Shown: one piece after another, positions 27,006 to 38,469 of the stretch
Numbering within the stretch: position 1 is the first letter of the stretch
Layout of the letters: every line of letters begins with the position of its first letter
Assembly: GCA_026874595.1 (NCBI GenBank)
Contig: CM049309.1
Span: 74,386,426 to 74,450,425 of the forward strand
Source of the DNA: Sipunculus nudus
Lineage: Eukaryota > Annelida > Sipuncula > Golfingiida > Sipunculidae
Length of the DNA stretch: 64,000 nt
Reading direction: 5' to 3'
Program-made: the position numbers and the translations under genes
Notes under the pieces: model-generated
Told to the model about the DNA's origin: nothing
The model's input: only the letters and a program-made list of their open reading frames with translations
Databases searched by the model: none

Positions 27006-28156
27006 AAACTAGAATACAGGTAGTCGACAAGCGACTACGTGTATCCGCCTAAATCAGAGTGGAACGGGTGAAGTGAGGCATGGATTGAGTGGCAAGGGGA
27101 AATAGAGTGAAGTGTTGCATATTAGCATGGATGTCTGCAGCCAAATTGTGTATGTAGGTTGCGCCACCTACCACAAAATCCAGAAAGCCGTCCAAGTTGT
27201 ATACATATACAAAATTTAAGGCAGATAAGTCAAACCACTACATGTATATGAGTGATTTTTGCCCTTGGCAGACAAACAGATGGACTGTGTGCAAAAATGG
27301 TTGCAGGTGGCGCCACCAGTTTTGCGTATGATAAAGAGCTATGTGAGAACTATACACATGCAAAACTTTGGCCCAATCGGTCAAACGGTTCCAAAGATAT
27401 GGGCTTGGATATCTGCTGCATAAACTAGAATGTAGGTGGCGCCACCTGTCATAAAATCAAGAGAGCTGTCGGGGACGTATAATCCTGCAAAATTTTAGGC
27501 AGATATGTCAAAGCACTGCCGAGATATGAGTGATTTTATCCCATGGCAGACAAATAGACGGGAGCTGTGCAAAAATGGCTGCAGGTGGCACCACCAGTTT
27601 TGCGTATGATAAACAGCTATGTGAGATCTATACACATGCAAAATTTTGGCCCAATCGGTCAAACGATTCCTGAGAAATGAGCTTGGATGTCTGCAGTGTA
27701 AACGTGAATGTAGGTGGCGCCACCTGTCATAAAATCAGACAAGCTATCCAGGATGTATATGCATGCCGAATTTCAGGTGAATTAGTCAAACCACTGCAGA
27801 GATATGAGTGATTTTAACCCAAGGCAGATGAACAGATGGACACTGTGCAAACATGGTTGCAGGGAGCGCCACCATTTTTTGTGTATGTTATAAAGCTCTC
27901 CAAGGGCTACATTTGTGCAAAAAAAATTCCTGATCAGTCAAATGGTTCCCGAGATATGTGGGTTTATGTGTGGAACAGACGCACAAACAGACACAGAGCG
28001 CAGAGGAAAGGTCAGAGGTCAAAACAAAATTGGGGCGCAGCAGTTCACATGTGACCTGAACATAATCCCGGGTTTCGTAAAATTCCGCCTAGCGGTTACG
28101 GAGGAGTTCTTGGGACACCTACGCGGCGGCGGTGGCGGCGGCGGCGGTGGGTTAAA
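27006..28156 (+). mobile_element. GGTGGCGCCACC repeat element, copy 1
   Basis: The 5' end matches the copy at 35033 from ACTAGAATA and has a perfect hairpin, GTAGTCG-ACAAG-CGACTAC (27020-27038). The body is about three tandem units of roughly 280 bp. Each unit has two differently placed GGTGGCGCCACC-like palindromes (exact at 27306-27317, 27434-27447 and 27712-27725) and recurring GATATGAGTGATTTTA and GGCAGACAAA words. It ends in a GGC/GGT trinucleotide run (about 28121-28150). The right boundary is uncertain because copy 2 has a different end. No coding capacity is seen. Confidence 0.6.
28121..28150 (+). repeat. GGC/GGT trinucleotide run
   Basis: Interrupted (GGC)n ending the element above. 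Similar GGC runs sit just before the 3' hairpin of the HINE-like copies. Confidence 0.8.
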
Positions 28157-28728
28157 ACATGGTATCTGTTGTTTTATGAGCAGTGTCAATGGAGTATTTT
28201 ACCCATTCACAATGTAATACTCACAGTTATATCAGGCATTAATACAAATGTCATTTTTTGTAGGGCTTAAATCACATCAATCTATAAAGTTTGTCAAGCA
28301 GATGTTTGGTTCAATAGTCTGGATGGTGGACCTACTTAATCACAGTTGTTGGCTTTTTGTCTGCATGGTTTTAAATTCTGCCATATTTGAGAAAGATAAA
28401 TTATCATGAAAATAAAACCTTTGTGAATAAGATGTCCAACCTACACAGGTGAACATTCATATTGTACAGCATCAACACCTCATCAGTCATCACCTCCTCT
28501 TATTTCAGTTATCAAACCTGCAGCTTCATAGGTCAATGATCGATACTTTAAATAATAACAACAGATTTTGATGTTACCTCTTAAGCAAAGATTTAAATCA
28601 GACCTTTAATTGTATCAACCAGCAATAAAGAAAGTTCCACTCATAATGTGTTCCCTTGGGTCTTCGTCAAATAATTATTTACAGTTATGAATATCCTCTT
28701 TTTGTTACTGTTCCATGAAATCACAAAT
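28157..28728. other. AT-rich intronic DNA with a possible MITE relic
   Basis: Around 28342-28435, a left CACAGTTGTTGGC and right AAAATAAAACC..GTGAATAAG resemble the ends of the CTGTGGTTGGC MITE with the middle missing. The match is too diverged to define boundaries. Confidence 0.3.
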
Positions 28729-30026
28729 AGGGATCCATGGGTCTCAACACTCAGCTGAATTGACCAAATGGTTATTTGAGCTTTTTCAAAATGTGTGTCC
28801 CGTGATCAAGTTTGAAACCAATCTGTCTACCCAAACTTGATATCCATCCATAAACAAATTTATGAACTAATGGGCCCTGTGACCTTGACTTTTGACTTTG
28901 TGACCAAAAAAAAAAAAACAATCTGCCCCTATTGGTAGGTGAGCCACATGTGGAAGACGGAATGTTTGGGATGAAAGTTTGGTTTAAATACACTACAATT
29001 TTTTTTTTAAAGTGGGTTCTGAGTCCTTGACCTCATGACCCCAATATCAAAATGGTTCTTACTTTATTTGTGGGTCATAGATAAGTTAAGTTGGAAACCA
29101 ATATGTCAATCCAAACTGTAGTTATCAACTGGAAACAAATATGTGGACAGACAGCCCCTGTGACCTTGACCTTATGACCCCAAAATTAATCAGATTCTTT
29201 CCCTATTGGCAGGTCAGCTATATGTTGAAGATGGAAGGTTTGGGATAAAAGGTTTGGCTTTAAATGCATCCATAATCTTTCTAAAGAAGTGGGTCCTATA
29301 AGGCAAGTCTGAAATCCATATGTCAATCCAAAATGGAGTTATCATCCTGTAACATATTTGCCGAACATACAGAAAGATGAACAGGCAGACAGACAGGGTG
29401 ATTACTACAGGACATCCCCTTATTCTTGAGCGGCCCTAATAAAGACACATGGTTTCAGGACACTAGATGAAACTGCAGTTGCAAATTTGATGGTATCAAT
29501 ATAATCAATATAAATAAACAAAATTATGCATCAAAAATAGAAAATATACAGGTGGCGCTACCAGTCTTCAGGAGTTGAAGAAACCAGTCATAATCAATAA
29601 ACAAACCATGTTTCAGGTTTCAGGACAGTAGGTGAAACCACAGCTGAGAAAACTGACATAATTGCTGTCATTTGATGGTCTAAAAATTAGAACTGACAAA
29701 ACTAGTCATGGTCAATATTCAAGGCAAGATTCATGGTAATCTATGCATTAATTATCAAGATACTGGAGGTTTAGTATCAAATTTTTAATTATTCTGGGGG
29801 GGGGGCCTAATCACAAGCCCCATAGCTCGGAGGATATAGGTGGCAGTGACTTAATTTCAGATTTCAAAGGAAATTTTTCATCAACCTATTTGAATATTCA
29901 GTTACAAGTTTCTAGGATTAGCAGTTACAATTTGTGCACTGCTAACTGACAGCTGGATGGCCAGATGGATGACGGACAAAGCACCATTCCTATACCTCAG
30001 TTGACTTTCAGTCAGCTGAGCTAAAA
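28729..30026 (+). mobile_element. CTAAAA-hairpin repeat family, long copy
   Basis: It starts at GGGATCCATGGGTCTCAACA, collinear with the start at 14066. It holds several diverged 144/288-bp core units (CCTGTGACCTTGAC, TTGGCAGGT, ATGCATCCATAATC) and a segment with AGGTGGCGCTACC near 29551. A G-run (about 29797-29805), the CCCCATAGCTCGG module and the 3' hairpin follow, ending CTGAGCTAAAA at 30026. No ORF of significance. Confidence 0.6.
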
Positions 30027-33000
30027 TAGAAACCTTCTTGAAACATTGAAAAAGTGAACACCACAAAATATTTAACTTAACGATTACGAAACCAACCAGA
30101 GTATAGTTTCTTATTGATTAAAAGGACCATTACACCATATTGCACCAGAACCTGTACACAGTACCCAGGAAATGATCAAAACTGCATTTTAAGATCACAG
30201 GCTTTCACAATCCTGAACTAAATGAGATCATTAGCTGTTAATTCCTTACTTTGGAAAAACTTGCTGAAGCAGAAACATAGGATGCTGACCTGACAAGTCA
30301 AATTTCTGGCAGCCTACCAATATAGTTTATTGTGTTAGCTTGCCATGCAGACCTCTGTTTTCATGCTAGAGGGCACGGCCTTTACTCCTGGTTACAGCCT
30401 GCTGTTCCCAGATCACAGTTACTGTTCAAACAATTACAGTACCATCTACATCAGGAACTGGTCAGATACCAAAACAGCAGCTGAACACTTTAATCAAAAT
30501 CAGTTGAGCGACATTAAAAGATGGGTAATGTCTGGTGGTGTTTATTTTCCACTATAATTATCTATGATGTGAAGAAGACATATTTTGTTTTTTTTTTCTT
30601 GTTTGTTCATATGTTTGTAATTTTTGTTATGGTTGCTTTCAATAAGGCTAATTCCTATTCCCCCTATGTTACTTAAAAACAGATTTCAACGTTTCTGACT
30701 GTAAACAAAGATACCGTTGTTCTCAGTGATACATAGAGAGTCCCAGTTGAACTTTTCATCTATATTTTTGCAGACCCCTTCCCTGAACCCTGCACCTGGG
30801 TCATCACTTAGGCTAAATTTCTAAGTTTGTGCGAAGTTGTGATGTTTTATGATTAAACATCTGAAAATGAGAATCCTGACATTTGCTTTTTTATTAATGC
30901 TTCAGCAGCATGGCTAGAACTGGATGGAAATTTGTGTAAAGGTCAGTCATATGTGAAATCAATGTAAAATTGGGAGAAAGGAATCCTTTCAAGGTTTTTG
31001 AACAGTATTGTGCAAGATACAGTCAGTGGCTGTGCTGATAAGGATGAGAAAACAATCAACCCTTACTGACAGCAGGACATATAAGAAACCACTAAAAATA
31101 TGTTGGGTGACACTGCTGTTAAAACAGTCACAAAACAACCTTATTCGGGTTAATACTAAGGGAGAATTCCTAAGTGTTCTCTGAAGTAACAAATCCTCAG
31201 AGTGGGTAAAACCTGTCAAATGCTTACTGTTACGTGAAGTCAATTCATGTTTTGTAGTTTATGTTCTGGTCCATAGATAAGTACCTTAGACTTGAGAAAT
31301 CCGACTTGGGTTCTCTTTAAAAACTGTTCAAGTGACAGATATACAGTCACTGATATTAAGTTAACTGAGATGGCTAAGTGGTGATATAAACACTGTCTGA
31401 AACATGAGACTGTGGAAAGATAGCTCAGTGTCTCAGAAATAAAGCCCAATGGGAATTTTTAATTGTTTAACAATCAATCTGAATTTCCTGTTAAGATTAA
31501 CCCAGAGCGTTTACGGCCATGGACACCACAACACAGCAAGCTGATAGCCTTATTCTGATCTGTACAGGTTCTCTAGAGAATCCCCATACTTCAGGTAAGC
31601 CATCAACATGGTCAAATGGTTTCAGGAACTATCACCTGGGGAGCATTAATACAGGGAATTCAGTCAACCTGTCTTTTGATCATAATTTCTTGCATGTTTT
31701 CTGTCCAGAGGGGCAAGTAGGAACCCTAATAAAGAAAATTTAATCATTTTGTTATGTTCACAAAATCAGGAGATTCTGAGATCAATGTAACACTCAGAAA
31801 GAATACAGTAATATATTCATTGCAAAAGCTACCATGAATTGAAAGTCAAATCACAGACTGGGTCTTTTCACAATAGACTTAATACTGTGAGGATTTAAAA
31901 TATAAAACACCTTTAAGCTATTCAGGACTGGTATATCACGGGGGAGAAAGGTGACATTTTTTGTAGATTTTGATCTTCTGCTAAATTTCTTCCATTTATT
32001 ACAATATTATATTATGACTTTGCAATGTTATTCACATATATTGTGTTCATATGAATATTTCTTGGGTCAATACTGAATACTGTCAGTCTAGTCAGAAATC
32101 ATATGGATCCACTAAGTATATCAAAATATTTATTTCATTTTAGCATATCTCCAAACCTAAGCTATGACCTGTGCTTATAGTTGGCATTTTCAGTGCAATT
32201 ATCTAACAAGTAACAGTACATGTATAATAAATTATATCAAACTCATGTTTCCTATGCACAAGTCTCATGAAATATTAATTCAGATGGAATTGCAGCCATT
32301 TAGGCATCTGAAGCACATTTCAAAAGGTATGATAAATATTTAAACTGTGTGTTTTTCAAGCCAAAAGTAAATATGTGAACAAGTCTAGCTTCCTCAACTC
32401 ACTTGTCTAAAGCATGAACCACTTATCTCAATCCCAGTCCTAATGAATATAAAGAAATAAAGGCTTGAATTTAAGGTTACTTGTTTTTCTAATGCATGAC
32501 ACACAATTTCCTAAGAAATGACTGTACAACAAACTTCTACAGTTTCAGTAACAATAACAATTTCAAAATGTATACAACACAATATTTACACTGGATAGGT
32601 TTTCAAAATTATATATATACAAAAAGTGTTTTGATTTTTCCTTCTGCCTGGGTACAGAATCAGCATATAACAAGGGTCCATTTAGGTTCTGATAGAAAGA
32701 CTTATGATCTTTGATTTGTGTGGTTACTGATCTTGTGAACTCAGCAGGTTTCCAGCTGAACAAAACACCTGAAGCAAAGGGAAACAGGTGTACACATTCA
32801 GGGTATCAGGACAGGAGGCCAGTCCATCTGTCATGCATATACTACCACCAGCTTCCTAACACCATGTAGAGTAACACATACCCAGAGAAGGCATGCATTA
32901 TTAACCAGCTGCTGACATATGTCCTGGCGATAAATCACATCATGTAACGGTGATCAGACATCCCACCTCATAATGCAAACATCCCTGAAGATGATTCCTG

Positions 33001-35032
33001 CTTGACAGCTGTGGTACAGAGTCAACAGGCTGCCTGGCCCGCCCCCTCTTAAAATGCTTGATTTTCTCACAGCTGTGAGAGTAGGTTACTGTGTCAGTCT
33101 GGAATAATAGGAGGACAATAAATTTTGTCTTCAAAGCAGGAGACAGACGCTACATCTTTAATGGTCATACACCCCAGCTGACTCTGTAATAACTAAAGTG
33201 AAGTACAAATTGGGTGGCTGCTGTCAGTTTCCACTATATCAAATGTACAAGTGATGTCCCATCCTTTGATGGTATATTTTTTTAATTTACCAAATCTAAT
33301 TCAGCCTCCATACAAAAGAGATGTATAAAAACCATTTCAAAGAAGTGATGTCTTAGCATAGGATTTTTATATTTATATTTGAAGAATAAACCTGATTCAT
33401 GCAAATGAGTGTGCACCACTATTACTAATAGTAAATCAATTATTTTTCATAATTAAATACTGCAATACAATGAAATTTTATTATCATATTCCTTTATTTT
33501 TGACAATTAAAAGAAGACATCAGAACTGCTGAAATGGTTTGATTTCAATATATCATGCAGTTTCCTTGCACCATTTCATGCTTTTAGAGATACTTAGATG
33601 GGCTCATTTGGACTCTTACAGAAGTGAACTACTTATTTTGGGTAAGTCAGAGAACATGACAAACATTGCTTCATGTTAAAGATAAACAGTGACATCCATG
33701 TCTAAAACACTTGAACAAAGATAATATCCACTATCAGTATAAGCCATCCCTGTGTGTTCTGTGATTTGACAACTTGAGTTGTGCTGTTCATGTCTGCATG
33801 AATGTGCCATAAAACTTGAGGACCATTCAGCAGAGATTACATGCATTTCTGACCTCCATCAAGGTTAAACCTTTAGAGCAAAACATGAAGACGTGAAGAA
33901 AGATACTCAAGAACTAACCAGTCATTCTGGGACTGATGACCTGTCACTGTCACTTGTAATAACAAGGGACAGTCTGACCCATGGGTCACTGTGCTAAGCT
34001 AAAGTTGACCTTGAAGGTAAAAACCTAAAATAATATCAATTGCAGATAAAGTCTAAGAGGAAAAGGTAATATACGCCATGGCTGGTTGACATGATTGTTT
34101 TGTATAGATGAGGAAGAAATTGTTGCAAATAATATTTTGTGACCACACCATGCATTTCCTAATGTTAAAATTGAAGCATTGTGAACATAAGATGTACATT
34201 ATTAACATGATCACTGGTTGGCTTTTTGATAATCTGTTGACAGTTCAGTTTTTTTAAAATAATATATATATTATTAAATCTATGTATTTTTTATTTTACA
34301 AAATGTGGACAGTTGAAATACAACTAATGTCCTCAGTCCGCAGATGCAAGAACTTGGTGGGGCTGTGGTGGTGGTGGTGTGTGTGTGTGGGGGGGAGGGG
34401 GGGGGGGGGGGGAGGATGGTGGAATGATGGGAGTTACATAGATGGTGGGATTAACAACACTTCTGCATATACATGCAAGGTAAACAAAGCCTGATCTCCA
34501 ATTCTGCTGAGGCAGAAAATAATGAACAAATAATTGTATCAGATCTTCATTATTTTGTCACATCATTTTTTTTTTTATTTTTAATTTATATTTGAAAACA
34601 TTTCCAATATAACATATATATCTGAATATAAAACTTGATTCAAAATTCTAAATTGCATCATCATTAATCTAAATCTTGTCAGATATATACCACATCACGC
34701 ATTCAAATGTATATCTATTTATTTACCACAGAAATATATCTTTTAAATTTGCAAAACAATAAATATTTAAAAAAATATTTCATTCAGATTTCACAATAGT
34801 GCCTTTATTCTTCCATTATTTGCTTCATATTTAATAAATTTATGCACACTGATGGGTTTAATTATATTTTAATTTGTGAAATTACTTCAAAGAAAATTTA
34901 TTTCTTAAAAAATGCTACATTAACACTATATGGCATCTTCTGGATTACTCTTTAAAATACTTTCCAAGGAAAGTTTTGTATATTGGAGTGGAAACAGTAT
35001 CACAATTAAGGGAATGCAGTGTAAACAATATC
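30027..35032. other. AT-rich intronic DNA, mostly nothing recognised
   Basis: There is one G-rich low-complexity tract (34355-34422). A fragment near 33970-34010, with GACCCATGGGTC then GCTAAGCTAAAGTTGACC, looks like a decayed 5' end of the CTAAAA-hairpin family. Confidence 0.4.
34355..34422 (+). repeat. G-rich tract (GGT/GTG repeats then long G runs)
   Basis: TGGTGGTGG, (GT)n and two G runs of 7 and 16-18 nt separated by single A. It has G-quadruplex potential on the plus strand. Confidence 0.85.
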
Positions 35033-36241
35033 AACTAGAATATGGGTAGTCGACAAGCGACTACGTCTATATGTCGAAATCAGAGTGGGATGGGTGAAGT
35101 GAGGCATGGATTGAGTAACAAGGGGAAATAGAATGAGGTGTGTTGCATATTAGCATGGATGTCTGCAGCAAAAATGTGTATGTAGGTTGTGCCACCTACC
35201 ACAAAATCCAGAAAGCTATCAAAGTTGTATACAAATGCAAAAAGTCAAACCACTGCCGAGATATGAGTGAGTTTATCCCACGGCAGACAAACAGACAGAA
35301 ACTGTGCACAAATATTTGCAGCTGGCGCCACCCGTTTTGCATATGATAATGAGCTATGTGAGATCTATACATATGCAAAATTTTGGCCCAATCAGTCAAA
35401 CGGTTCCCGAGATATAAGCCTGGATGTCTGCAGCGTAAACATAAATGTAGGTGGCGCCACCTGCCACAAAATCCAGAAAGCTATCCAAAATGTATAAACC
35501 TGCAAAATTTTAGGCAGATAAGTCAAACCAGTGCAGAGATATGAGTGATTTTATCCCATGGCAGACAAACAGACGGACGCTGTGAAAAAAGTTGCAGGTG
35601 GCACCACCATTTTTTTGTGTATGTTATAAAGCTATCCAAGGGCTACATTTGTACAAAATTTTTTTCCTGATCAGTCAAACGGTTCCCGAGATATGTAGGT
35701 TTATGTATGGAAAGAGACCCACAAATGGACGCTGGGCAGAGAGGAAAGGTCAGAGGTCAACGCCAATTGGTTAGGCACCAGTTCACGTGACCTGATAATT
35801 GGTGTAAGTTTCGGAAAAATTTGTTCAGTAGTCTCAGAGGAGTTCTCCGGGAAAACTTTGTTTTGGCAGATACAATTACACTCAACGAACTTTAATTCTG
35901 GCATATATATAGGAAATATATAGGAGAATACTTATGAAAGTATACAGGAGAAAAACAAGTAAGTCGTTTTGATATTAGGCAGTCCTGAAGTGTAATATTG
36001 GTTTTTAATGGAAATTTAAGGTTTTTCCTTAATTTCTCGAAGGAACGAAGTCGCAGTGACCCATTTTTCGGTTTTATAGGAGATCTTGGGGACATCTAAC
36101 AGTATGCCTAATTTTGGATTCGTAGGTCTAATGGTTTCAAAATGAACCAGTCTAATGGACAGACGGACAGACAGCTAGACAGACGGACGGACAATGGACC
36201 ATGACTATAGCTCAGATGACTTATAGTCAGCTAAGCTAAAA
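35033..36241 (+). mobile_element. GGTGGCGCCACC repeat element, copy 2, with CTAAAA-hairpin 3' end
   Basis: The 5' hairpin GTAGTCG-ACAAG-CGACTAC (35046-35064) and about two 280-bp units match copy 1; the exact palindrome AGGTGGCGCCACCT is at 35449-35462. After about 35830 it departs from copy 1 and continues through GACAGACGG repeats. It ends in TAGCTCAGATGACT-TAT-AGTCAGCTAAGCTAAAA, the same 3' terminus as the 14066 and 28729 elements. It therefore joins the palindrome-unit body to the CTAAAA-hairpin tail. Confidence 0.6.
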
Positions 36242-36330
36242 ATCTGTGACAAAACATGGACATTGTGATTGGTTACCGTCACTTGTAACAAATCTGTGAC
36301 AAAAAAAGGACATTGTGATAGGTTGCAACT
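36239..36330 (+). repeat. Short duplication, about 52-bp period
   Basis: Two copies of AATCTGTGACAAAA followed by GGACATTGTGAT.GGTT, between the end of one element and the start of the next. Confidence 0.7.
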
Positions 36331-36487
36331 GTAAACAGACTGGCCGCCTTTAGGACGACAGCCAACTGATGCAATCACTGATTTCATTAGTTCAGGGTGC
36401 TTGTGAATAAAACACAGGGAAGACAGATGTGGTGGCCAAATTTTCTTCAATCAAGAAACATTCAAGACATTCATTCAAAACATAAAT

Positions 36488-38469
36488 TGTTGGACAGATG
36501 GCTCCTGTGACCTTCACCTTTGACCTTGTGACCTCAAAATTGTGAGGGTTCTTCCACTCTTGGCAGGTGAACTATATGTGCAAGATGAAAGATCCGAGAT
36601 GAACTGTTTGGCTGCAAATGCATCCACATCTTTTTAAAGATGTGTCCTGTGACCTTGACCTTTGACCTCATGATCCCAAAATCAATTTGGGTCTTGCTTT
36701 TCTCAATGGGACATATACAAGTCAAGATTGAAATCCATACATCAATAAAAGCAGGAATTATCATCCAGAAACTAATTTTTGGACAGATGGCTCCTGTGAC
36801 CTTCACCTTTGACCTTTTGACCTCAAAATTGATAGGGGTCTTCCACTCTTGGCAGGTGAACTATATGTGCAAGATGAAAGATCTGAGATGAATGATTTGG
36901 CTGAAAATGCATCCACAATCTTTTTAAAGATGTGTACTGTGACCTTGACCTCATGACCCCAAAATCAATTCGGGTCTTGCTTTTCGAATGGGTCATATAC
37001 AAGTCAAGTTTGAAATCCATACATCAATAAAAGCAGGAATTATCATCCAGAAACTAATTTTTTGACAGATAGCTCCTGTGACCTTCACCTTTGACCTTGT
37101 GACCTCAAAATTGATAGGGGTCTTCCTGTATTGGCAGATGAACTATATGTGCAAGATGAAAGATCTGAGATGAAATGTTTGGCTGCAAATGCATCCACAT
37201 CTTTTTAAAGATGTGTCCTGTGACCTTGACCTTTGACCTCATGACCCCAAAATCATTTCAGGTCTTGCTTTTCCATAAGACATAAAAAAGTCAAATTTGA
37301 AATCCATACATCAATAAAAGCAGGAATTATCATCCAGAAACTAATTTTTGGACAGATGGCTCCTGTGACCTTCACCTTTGACCTCAAAATTGATAGGGGT
37401 CTTCCACTCTTGACAGGTGAACTATATGTGCAAGATAAAAGATCTGAGATGAATTGTTTGGCTGAAAATGCATCCACAATCTTTTTTTAAGATGTGTCCT
37501 GTGACCTTGACCTTTGACCTAATGACCCCAAAATCAATCGGGGTCTTGCTTTTCCAATTGGTCATATACAAATCAAGTTTGAAATCCATACATCAATTAA
37601 TGCAGGAATTATCATCCAGAAACTAATTTTTTGACAGATAGCTCCTGTGGCCTTGACCTTCGACCTTGTGACCCCAAAATTGATATGGATCATCCACTAT
37701 TGGCAAGTGAGCTATATATTCAAGATGGAAGACCTGGGATGAAAGTTTGGCTTAAAATACATCCACAGTAACTTTTAAGATGCGAGTCCAGTGACCTTGA
37801 CCTTTGACCTCATTACCCTAAAACCTAATGGGTTCTTACTTTAGTGGTGGGCCATACATAAGTCACGTTTGAAATCCATATGGCTATCAACACTGGAGAT
37901 ATCATAAGAGGTGTGTGATTTTCACCAAATGTGGACACATTCAAGGTCAAGGCCACTCTCATGGTAAAGGTCATGACCCAAATGTAAATAGACCTCATCC
38001 CATAACCCATCTCTCTACATATGCATAATATGACAGAAATCTGTCATTTAGTTTTATACTTATAATGCTTACAGTACTGTCAAGTGGCAATTATGGGGGT
38101 ATTAAAAGGCGTAAAAACAAGAAAAGGATAATAGGTGGCGACACCAGTTTCCGGTATATCACAAGGCTATCCAAGATCTTCAGTCACCTTGATTTTTGGA
38201 CCAGTCCATGCAAGCTTACTTGAGATATTTAAGAATTTGTGTTATTTTCAGCAAAAATGGACCTAATCAAGGTCAAGGTCACTCTCCTACCATAGGTCAT
38301 GACCCATTTTAAATAGGCTTCGTCCCCTTACCTATATCTATGCAAATGTAAAGTTTGAAAAAGATCAGTGAAATATTTTTTGAGTTATCCCGCTCACAAG
38401 GTTTTTCTGCGGCGGCGGCGGCGTGACCGTCGTGAAACCATAGTATCCCGACTTTGTCTGGGGATACAA
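36488..38469 (+). mobile_element. HINE-like non-autonomous element, copy B (5' truncated)
   Basis: Similarity to copies A and C begins abruptly at TTGGACAGATGGCTCCTGTG, inside a core unit, so the GGCACC hairpin and the 5' GTATCCCCAGAC are missing. Four to five 288-bp units follow, with exact TGACCTTTGACCT at 36656, 37227, 37508 and 37798. The unit near 36945 has lost one half-site. The tail is intact: GGTGGCGACACC, a GGC run and the hairpin ending GTCTGGGGATAC at 38467. It supplies an uninterrupted version of the MITE insertion site seen in copy A. Confidence 0.65.

Noticed and set aside
27915-28217. 100-codon ORF with a poly-Gly run
   Set aside because: It lies in the palindrome-unit element and its Gly run comes from the GGC/GGT microsatellite.
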